Both the position numbers and the translations under genes were made by a program. 6,925 bases of DNA from Candidatus Peregrinibacteria bacterium RIFOXYB2_FULL_32_7 (lineage in GTDB: Bacteria > Patescibacteriota > Gracilibacteria > UBA1369 > GWF2-33-10): assembly GCA_001787465.1 (NCBI GenBank), contig MFXJ01000067.1, positions 1-6,925 of the forward strand. Reading direction: 5' to 3'. Within the stretch, counting starts at the first letter, position 1. Each line of letters opens with the position of its first letter. Under the pieces are notes generated by a model that was not told the origin of the DNA, did not search any database, and saw only the letters and a list, made by a program, of their open reading frames with translations. Shown here piece after piece: positions 1-4,204 of this stretch.

Positions 1-794
1 AGCAATCTCGTATTTACATTACCTTGAACTCTTATTTTGGCTTCATATAAAAAATGCCCAAATTTAGGATTTTTTTCCTTTGCCAAAATTTCCCATAACT
101 CTAAAAATTCAAGAACATCAGCTTTTTCTTTACTTAATTCTTCCAAATACATCCAAAGACTGCTTAAATTTTTATTTTCAAAAAACTTTTTTAATTTTTC
201 TTCCATTTCAAAATATAAAGACGCATACTCTTCGTCATGCGCAAATTTAAAAAATTTACCAGGCCGACCCGCAGACCAAAATAAATATTTTTTTAATAAT
301 TTTTCTTCTAAATTAAAATCTTGAGCGAAATTTTTCATTTCTTCATTAGATAAAATTTGAAAATTTAAAATTCTCGCCCGCGATTTAATCGTATCTAAAA
401 CTTTTTGAAAATCACTGGTTGTTAAAATAAAAATTACTCTTTGATTCGGCTCTTCTAAAGTTTTTAAAAAAGCATTCGCCGCTTCATTTGTTAATCTTTC
501 AATATTTTTTATCAAAATTATTTTATATTTTTCTTGAATACTCAAAACTGCCGAAGCACAAACTTTTTTAATTTCTTCAATTTTTAAACTGTCTCCATTA
601 TCACAAACAATACTAATATCAATATTCGACTCTAATAAATTTTCTTTTGCCAGCCCTAAAATTTCACGCGCAAATTCTTTTGCCAAAGTAAATTTCCCAA
701 TGCCTTTTGGACCAGAAAAAAGATAGGTATGAGCCAAAGATCCTACTTTTAAATCATTTTTCAAAGCTCCATATTGTTTTTGATGACCTAGCAT
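1..794 (-). CDS. holB: DNA polymerase III subunit delta' (C-terminus cut by window edge)
   Basis: This is the clamp-loader subunit delta', which helps tau/gamma and delta load the beta sliding clamp at the replication fork. The reading frame is open from ATG at 794 to the left edge (264 codons), with an in-frame stop a few codons upstream fixing this start. Visible features are a P-loop-like GPKGIGKF at residues 28-35, a degenerate Walker B (IILIKNIERL, 92-101, lacking the DE acid pair), the AANAFLKTLEEP block at 105-116, and SRA at 138-140 where clamp-loader proteins usually have SRC. The degenerate Walker B fits delta', which is usually not an ATPase. The four-cysteine zinc module normally found after the P-loop helix is missing; only about 15 residues bridge that point. 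It lies 45 nt behind the endonuclease gene on the same strand, so co-transcription is likely. Family length is usually about 300-330 residues, so roughly the last 40-60 are outside the window. Confidence 0.9.
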   Translation of the reverse strand, partial: MLGHQKQYGALKNDLKVGSLAHTYLFSGPKGIGKFTLAKEFAREILGLAKENLLESNIDISIVCDNGDSLKIEEIKKVCASAVLSIQEKYKIILIKNIERLTNEAANAFLKTLEEPNQRVIFILTTSDFQKVLDTIKSRARILNFQILSNEEMKNFAQDFNLEEKLLKKYLFWSAGRPGKFFKFAHDEEYASLYFEMEEKLKKFFENKNLSSLWMYLEELSKEKADVLEFLELWEILAKEKNPKFGHFLYEAKIRVQGNVNTRL

Positions 795-839
795 ATTAAG
801 AAAAAATTTACCAAATTATTTATATCCTATCAATTAAAC

Positions 840-2108
840 TTAAGATTGTTTTTCTCTATCTTCATCTTTAAAAATTTTAACGGTTCCAAATTCCCCATCA
901 TATCCAGCTTTAATTTGAATATCGCCGGCGCGCATTTTTCTAATCCCTTCAGCAATCAGTGGTGTTGCCACTTTTTCTATATCGAAAATTTCTTTTTTAA
1001 GTAAAATTGAAAATTCATTCCCCAGCGCATTTAACATGTTTTGATAAATAATTGCCACTTTTTTTGAATTAGGTCCTACTTTAAGAGCTTCAGCAATAAT
1101 TTCAGGCAAAGGAATAATAGATTTAAATGGTCTGGCTTTTCTAGGTTTAAAATTTTCTTTTTTATCCGCAAGATCTTCAACTCTATGAGCAACACCAATT
1201 GTGACTTTTTTCCCACATTTCGGACATAAATAATTATTTTTAATCGTTTCTTTTGGAGAAAGTCTCATTTGACAATTACGATGGCCATCAAAATGATATT
1301 TGCCTTCTTCGGGAAAAAATTCAATTGTAGCTATAAATTTTTCTAAATCATTATTTTTTATAGCAGTATAAATAGATTTATAATTTAAGTCAGTATTAAA
1401 AACATTAGCTTCCCGACCTAATTTTTGCGGAGAATGAGCATCAGAATTTGAGACCAAAGCTAAATTATTAATTTGAGAAAGCCTGAAGTTCATCGCTGGA
1501 TCTGATGAAAGTCCAGTCTCAAGCGCGTAAATATACGGCGTAAGTTCCTCAAAAGCTTCTTTCAAAGTATCGAACCCTGACATAGAGCCAAAAACTGAAA
1601 AATGTGGCGTCCAAATATGAGCTGGAATAAACAAGCACTCTTCAGAAACATCAAGCATAATTTTCAATAATTTTTTCGCATCCAAACCAAGAATTGGACG
1701 ACCGTCAGATTTTAAATTTCCTATTTTATTAAGTTCAGCGCTAATTTTTGCTACATATTCAAATTTTGGCGCAACAATAACATTATGAATTTTTCTAACT
1801 TTACCATTTTTTTTATAAATTGAGCTTATTTCAGCAGTTAAAACAAACCTTATTTCATTTTGGCATGATTTCGGTATTTGCGTTTGAATCTGCTCAGCAT
1901 ATTTATCTTTTAATTTAAAAAGACCTTCTTCCGCAGGTTCAAGTTTTTCATAAAGTTCTTCAAACCAGCGCGGATGAGTAAAATCACCAGTACCAATAAC
2001 ATTTATACCTTTAAGCTGTCCCCATTTGGCCAAAGAGACAATATCCATTTCTTTAGAAGTAGCACGAGAATAATGCGAATGAATATGAAAATCGGCAATA
2101 AACTGCAT
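840..2108 (-). CDS. endoQ: Endonuclease Q-like PHP-domain DNA repair nuclease
   Basis: The 422-residue protein matches the endonuclease Q architecture known from Thermococcales and some bacteria: N-terminal PHP metallo-phosphoesterase domain, zinc-binding middle segment, C-terminal helical part. Family members nick DNA 5' of deaminated bases (uracil, hypoxanthine, xanthine) and abasic sites. Candidate active-site metal ligands are H8 and H10 (DFHIHSHYS), D42 (GTGD), E93, H108, H164 (PAHIW), and D223/H225 (SNSDAH). The zinc segment shows GHRNC (C279) and CPKCGK (C295, C298), followed by AHRVEDLAD, which is characteristic of this family. The C-terminal GYDGEFGTV (402-410) is also typical; homologues are often misnamed UvrD helicase because of related wording in databases. 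Length is close to archaeal EndoQ. The gene starts at ATG 2108 without a Shine-Dalgarno sequence, is divergent from infC, and is followed by holB. The substrate range in this bacterium is inferred. Confidence 0.87.
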   Translation of the reverse strand: MQFIADFHIHSHYSRATSKEMDIVSLAKWGQLKGINVIGTGDFTHPRWFEELYEKLEPAEEGLFKLKDKYAEQIQTQIPKSCQNEIRFVLTAEISSIYKKNGKVRKIHNVIVAPKFEYVAKISAELNKIGNLKSDGRPILGLDAKKLLKIMLDVSEECLFIPAHIWTPHFSVFGSMSGFDTLKEAFEELTPYIYALETGLSSDPAMNFRLSQINNLALVSNSDAHSPQKLGREANVFNTDLNYKSIYTAIKNNDLEKFIATIEFFPEEGKYHFDGHRNCQMRLSPKETIKNNYLCPKCGKKVTIGVAHRVEDLADKKENFKPRKARPFKSIIPLPEIIAEALKVGPNSKKVAIIYQNMLNALGNEFSILLKKEIFDIEKVATPLIAEGIRKMRAGDIQIKAGYDGEFGTVKIFKDEDREKQS

Positions 2109-2129
2109 TTGTTTTTTATTACAAAATTT

Positions 2130-2135
2130 ATTATA
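2130..2135 (-). promoter_or_regulatory. Candidate -10 box for the EndoQ-holB unit
   Basis: On the minus strand TATAAT sits 21-27 nt before the EndoQ start codon, which would give a leader of about 15 nt. It is part of the palindrome ATTATATAAT, so it also reads as TATAAT on the plus strand. No convincing -35 box lies at 16-18 bp, and in such AT-rich DNA a match to TATAAT is weak evidence. Confidence 0.3.
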
Positions 2136-2181
2136 TAATGCTTCTCTATCCTAATTTTTACAATGGTTTTTCGCTTTCTTC

Positions 2182-2210
2182 TTGACTCAACCTCCTGATT
2201 TTTATAAAAT
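2182..2210 (+). promoter_or_regulatory. Sigma70-type promoter for infC-rpmI-rplT
   Basis: TTGACT at 2182-2187 (5 of 6 to the -35 consensus) is followed after 17 bp by TAAAAT at 2205-2210 (5 of 6 to TATAAT). This is the best promoter in the window. It predicts transcription starting near 2217 and a leader of only about 33 nt before the ATT start of infC. That is too short for the long L20-binding leader known from Firmicutes. The rest of the 2109-2249 gap is featureless AT-rich DNA. Confidence 0.6.
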
Positions 2211-2249
2211 CAACAAGCTTTAAAAGTTTTATTTCATTATTTTTTTTAT

Positions 2250-2762
2250 ATTTCAAAAAAATTTAGATTAAACGAACAGATTAGAGTCCCTCAAGTTCGA
2301 CTTATTTCTGAGGATGGCGAACAAGTTGGTATTGTCAGTCTTCAAGAAGCAAAAACTCGGGCGGAGGAAACTGGTCTTGATTTGATTGAAGTTTCTCCTA
2401 ACGAAAATCCTCCAGTCTGTAAAATTGAAGATTACGGAAAAATGATTTATAAGCAAAAGAAAATAGAAAAAAAACAAAAGAATAAACAAAAAGCTAATGC
2501 CGTTAAAGGGATAAGAATTAGTATTGGAATTGGAGAACATGACCTTGAAGTCAAATTAAATCAGGCGAAAAAATTTCTTAAGGACTTGCATCCTGTAAAA
2601 ATTTGCTTAACCTTAAAAGGACGAGAATTAGGACAAAAAGGCATAGCTATCTCTAGACTAAAAGAAATGTCTGCCAAGCTTGAAGAGTCCGCTCAGATCG
2701 ACCAAGAACCAAAAGCTCAAGGGTACAACGTCTTCATGATTTTAATCCCAAAAAAGGGATGA
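2250..2762 (+). CDS. infC: Translation initiation factor IF-3, probable ATT start
   Basis: IF3 binds the 30S subunit, keeps it apart from 50S and checks the initiator tRNA-start codon pairing. From ATT at 2250 the frame gives 170 residues, the usual family length. The N-domain is residues 1 to about 65, opening with KFRLNEQIRVPQVRLIS and containing the IF3 signature KIEDYGKMIYKQKK (58-71). A lysine-rich linker helix follows (about 66-83), then the C-domain (GEHDLEVKLNQAKKFL, LTLKGRELGQ, ending PKKG). The conserved N-terminus extends well upstream of the first standard start in this frame (TTG at 2382, residue 45). Between the in-frame stop at 2205 and 2382 there is no ATG, GTG or TTG. ATT at 2250 gives (M)SKKFRLNEQ, which fits the family; AUU is also the known start of E. 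coli infC. There is no Shine-Dalgarno. It is first gene of the operon with rpmI and rplT. Confidence 0.93.
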   Translation: MSKKFRLNEQIRVPQVRLISEDGEQVGIVSLQEAKTRAEETGLDLIEVSPNENPPVCKIEDYGKMIYKQKKIEKKQKNKQKANAVKGIRISIGIGEHDLEVKLNQAKKFLKDLHPVKICLTLKGRELGQKGIAISRLKEMSAKLEESAQIDQEPKAQGYNVFMILIPKKG

Positions 2763-2764
2763 AA
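2741..2764 (+). promoter_or_regulatory. Stem-loop over the infC stop codon
   Basis: ATCCC (2745-2749) and GGGAT (2756-2760) pair around a loop of six A. After one A-G mismatch, TTT (2741-2743) pairs with AAA (2762-2764). The infC TGA (2760-2762) lies in the right arm. No U-run follows, so it is not a standard terminator on the plus strand. A role in transcript processing or in translational coupling to rpmI is only a guess; part of the arm is constrained by the coding of IPKKG. Confidence 0.35.
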
Positions 2765-2789
2765 TTCAAAATCTAAAATCTAAAATTTA
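2762..2789. repeat. Heptanucleotide tandem repeat between infC and rpmI (4 units)
   Basis: Four consecutive 7-nt units fill nearly the whole gap: AAATTCA, AAATCTA, AAATCTA, AAATTTA (consensus AAATYTA). The array starts on the last base of the infC stop codon and ends 5 nt before the rpmI start. Similar period-7 arrays lie in the next two gaps. Confidence 0.8.
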
Positions 2790-2794
2790 CTAAA

Positions 2795-2998
2795 GTGAAG
2801 CTAAAAACACATTCAGGTTCAAAAAAACGAATTAAAGCCAAAAAAAATGCGGCCGGCAAAATAAAATTTTCTTATCAAAAAGCCGCACGCAAACACTTGC
2901 TTTGCAATAAATCAAAAAGTCAAAAAGGCTTACCAGGAGAAATTGAAGTTTCAAAAGGCAATACAAAAATCCTAAAAAAACTTTTACCGTATGGGTAA
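2795..2998 (+). CDS. rpmI: Large ribosomal subunit protein bL35
   Basis: This small basic protein (67 residues) belongs to the 50S subunit. It shows the family N-terminus KLKTHSGSKKRIK, the GKIKFSYQKAARKHLLCNKSKSQK core, and the conserved C-terminal end KKLLPYG. The start is GTG at 2795: a stop in frame lies at 2774 and no ATG occurs between, and the residues after GTG align with the usual M-K-x-K-T-H-S start. Compared with many bL35 proteins the start lacks the extra leading P-K-x. No Shine-Dalgarno is visible; the upstream sequence is the AAATYTA repeat. It is the middle gene of infC-rpmI-rplT, 32 nt after infC and 50 nt before rplT. Confidence 0.95.
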   Translation: MKLKTHSGSKKRIKAKKNAAGKIKFSYQKAARKHLLCNKSKSQKGLPGEIEVSKGNTKILKKLLPYG

Positions 2999-3002
2999 AA
3001 GT
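2980..3002. promoter_or_regulatory. Perfect 9-bp stem-loop at the rpmI 3' end
   Basis: ACTTTTACC (2980-2988) and GGTAAAAGT (2994-3002) are exact reverse complements around the loop GTATG. The rpmI stop codon TAA (2996-2998) is inside the right arm. On the plus strand AAATTTC follows, so it is not a standard terminator in that direction. On the minus strand the same stem is followed by a run of seven T (complement of A 2974-2979 plus the arm edge), the layout of an intrinsic terminator for antisense transcription. The left arm encodes the conserved LLPYG of L35; the right arm beyond the stop is free of coding constraint. Confidence 0.6.
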
Positions 3003-3014
3003 AAATTTCAGGAA

Positions 3015-3042
3015 ATAATTCATAATTCATAATTCATAATTT
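3015..3042. repeat. Heptanucleotide tandem repeat between rpmI and rplT (4 units)
   Basis: Three exact ATAATTC units and one ATAATTT lie in register, ending 6 nt before the rplT start codon. The sequence differs from the array after infC, but the 7-nt period and the copy number are the same. Confidence 0.85.
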
Positions 3043-3048
3043 CTTAAA

Positions 3049-3396
3049 ATGACTCGTGTAAAAAGAGGTGTTACCCAAACAAGACACCACAAAAAAATAC
3101 TTAAATTAGCAAAAGGTTATCGAGGAGGTCGAAGTAAATTATTTCGAGAAGCCAAAAGAGCAGTTATGAAAGCAGGTCTACACGCTTTTACCCACAGAAG
3201 AGCAAAAAAACGCGATTTCCGAAGTCTTTGGATTATTCGTATCAATTCTGCTTTAAAAGAACAAGGCATAAAATATAACCGCTTCATTCAACAAGCAACT
3301 TTGAAAAAAATGCAGATTGACAGAAAAATGCTAAGTGAATTAGCAATGAATGAAATAGAGATTTTTAAAAAAGTGGCTAAAGAAGTAATGGCGTAA
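3049..3396 (+). CDS. rplT: Large ribosomal subunit protein bL20
   Basis: This 115-residue basic protein binds 23S rRNA early in 50S assembly and in many bacteria also represses its own operon by binding the mRNA. Diagnostic stretches are TRVKRGVTQTRHHKKILKLAKGYRG (residues 2-26), the long helix with RAKKRDFRSLWIIRINSA (51-68), YNRFIQ (76-81) and the C-terminal IDRKMLSELAM (90-100). Length is normal. ATG at 3049 is preceded directly by TTTCTTAAA rather than a Shine-Dalgarno. It is the last gene of infC-rpmI-rplT; the next gene is convergent. Autoregulation is known for the family, but I cannot point to an L20-binding pseudoknot in the short leader or gaps here. Confidence 0.96.
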   Translation: MTRVKRGVTQTRHHKKILKLAKGYRGGRSKLFREAKRAVMKAGLHAFTHRRAKKRDFRSLWIIRINSALKEQGIKYNRFIQQATLKKMQIDRKMLSELAMNEIEIFKKVAKEVMA

Positions 3397-3403
3397 ACCG
3401 AGG

Positions 3404-3424
3404 AATTGGTAATTTGGAATTGGA
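3404..3424. repeat. Heptanucleotide repeat after rplT (3 units)
   Basis: AATTGGT, AATTTGG and AATTGGA follow each other in a 7-nt register, starting 8 nt after the rplT stop codon. The units are less exact than in the two operon gaps. This is the left part of the 103-nt gap between rplT and the convergent isomerase gene. Confidence 0.6.
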
Positions 3425-3435
3425 TAAATTTTGTG

Positions 3436-3451
3436 AAACAAAATGTTTTTT
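3436..3451 (+). terminator. Weak candidate terminator after rplT
   Basis: AAACA (3436-3440) and TGTTT (3444-3448) can pair around AAA and are followed by TTT. It sits between two convergent genes, where termination is expected. A 5-bp AT-rich stem with a 3-nt loop is weak, so this is tentative. Confidence 0.25.
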
Positions 3452-3452
3452 C

Positions 3453-3487
3453 TAATTACTAATTACTCGTTATAAGTTACTTATTAT
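3453..3487. repeat. Heptanucleotide repeat before the isomerase 3' end (5 degenerate units)
   Basis: TAATTAC, TAATTAC, TCGTTAT, AAGTTAC and TTATTAT keep a 7-nt register. The first two are identical; the rest keep the core (A/G)TTA(C/T) in most positions. It ends 12 nt from the stop codon of the minus-strand isomerase gene. Confidence 0.55.
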
Positions 3488-3499
3488 TATTTCCTATTC

Positions 3500-4138
3500 T
3501 CATTCGTATTTTTTCACAACTACGCTTGTAATCACTACATCTTTAAGCGGTTTATCAAAACTTGGATCAGTTTCTACGTTAGCTATTTCATCTAAAACGG
3601 CTGTTCCTTCATAAAGCTGTCCGAAAATTGTGTATTTACCATCAAGATATGATACTTCCGGCGCTTGCACTATAAAAAACTGACTTCCATTAGTGTTTGG
3701 ACCTCTATTAGCCATTGAAAGAGCGCCTTTAATATGCTTTAAATTTTCATCAATCTCATCGTTAAAGCTGGTACCTGGTCCTTTGTATGAATATCCACCT
3801 CGACCATCTTTAAATTCAAAATCACCGCCCTGAATCATAAAATTCTTAATGACCCTATGGAAAATATTATTATTATAATTTCCTTTATCAGCGTGATATT
3901 TGAAATTTTTTACTGCAGAAGGAGCAAGCTGTGGGAAAAGTTTTAACCTGATTTCACCATAATTGGTGTTCATAATAGCGATTAAATCACCTGATTTTGG
4001 ACAATTTGTTTGCATAATATTATTGTTATTATTACAAGATAGATTATTTAAATTTTCTGTGCTAGGCTTTTGACAAGAAGAAAGGAAAAAGAGCAAAGAA
4101 GAAAGAAAAAAGAAAGAAAGAAGAAAAATCTTTTTCAT
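3500..4138 (-). CDS. Lipoprotein cyclophilin-type peptidyl-prolyl cis-trans isomerase
   Basis: Cyclophilins speed the cis-trans isomerisation of X-proline bonds during folding. The 212-residue protein begins with a Lys-Lys signal peptide rich in F/L/S and a lipobox LSSC at residues 19-22, so it is predicted to be lipidated at C22 and anchored on the outer face of the cytoplasmic membrane. A low-complexity Asn-rich linker follows (N36-N40). The cyclophilin domain spans about 52-210: FHRVI (93-97, catalytic R95), FMIQGGD (100-106), SMANRGPNTNGSQFFI (141-156) and YLDGKYTIFG (164-173). The position of human CypA W121 is Tyr164, a common bacterial change linked to poor cyclosporin binding, and that of H126 is Tyr169. 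The gene is convergent with rplT and divergent from the MurF-like gene. The stop is TGA. Start at ATG 4138 is supported by the signal peptide. Confidence 0.93.
   Translation of the reverse strand: MKKIFLLSFFFLSSLLFFLSSCQKPSTENLNNLSCNNNNNIMQTNCPKSGDLIAIMNTNYGEIRLKLFPQLAPSAVKNFKYHADKGNYNNNIFHRVIKNFMIQGGDFEFKDGRGGYSYKGPGTSFNDEIDENLKHIKGALSMANRGPNTNGSQFFIVQAPEVSYLDGKYTIFGQLYEGTAVLDEIANVETDPSFDKPLKDVVITSVVVKKYE
4095..4128. other. Homopurine tract with 14-nt mirror repeat
   Basis: On the plus strand 4095-4128 is broken by no pyrimidine, and 4075-4093 is also all purine, with a single C between them. Arms AAAGAAGAAAGAAA (4095-4108) and AAAGAAAGAAGAAA (4113-4126) are exact mirror images around 4 nt. 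Such tracts can form triplex (H-DNA). Here the minus strand encodes the F/L/S-rich signal peptide of the isomerase, which by itself favours pyrimidine codons. Confidence 0.5.
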
Positions 4139-4169
4139 AAAAAATAAAAATTAACAATTCACGTTTGTT

Positions 4170-4197
4170 ATTCTACATAAATTTCTTAAATTGTCTA
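4170..4197 (-). promoter_or_regulatory. Candidate promoter of the isomerase gene
   Basis: Read on the minus strand, TAGACA (4192-4197, 5 of 6 to TTGACA) is followed after 16 bp by TAGAAT (4170-4175, 5 of 6 to TATAAT). It predicts a leader of about 25 nt. The 66-nt divergent gap must also serve the MurF-like gene; only poor plus-strand matches exist there (for example TTAACA at 4151). Confidence 0.45.
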
Positions 4198-4204
4198 AAA
4201 ATTA

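Noticed and set aside
37..324. Plus-strand open frame of 95 codons at the left edge
   Set aside because: It is antisense to holB, whose frame is open through the whole region and matches the family; the peptide is low-complexity K/N/S/F.
2190..2198. AGGAGG on the minus strand followed by a TTG, possible leader peptide
   Set aside because: The TTG touches the AGGAGG with no spacing and the frame ends after about ten codons. The bases lie in the -35/-10 spacer of the infC promoter, so they would not be in the infC transcript as an anti-Shine-Dalgarno either.
2217..2249. L20-binding leader or riboswitch before infC
   Set aside because: With the promoter at 2182-2210 only about 33 nt of U-rich leader remain and I can draw no stable fold in it.
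2268..2540. Minus-strand open frame over infC
   Set aside because: It is the shadow of the lysine-rich linker of IF3 (AAA codons read as TTT Phe) and has no recognisable domain.
2382..2762. infC starting at TTG 2382 (126 residues)
   Set aside because: This would delete most of the IF3 N-domain, which is plainly encoded just upstream in the same frame.
2832..3023. Minus-strand open frame over rpmI
   Set aside because: Antisense of the conserved L35 gene; composition reflects reversed Lys codons.
3015..3487. Heptamer arrays as a CRISPR array or phage attachment site
   Set aside because: Units are 7 nt and contiguous, with no spacers, no cas genes, no integrase and no tRNA nearby.
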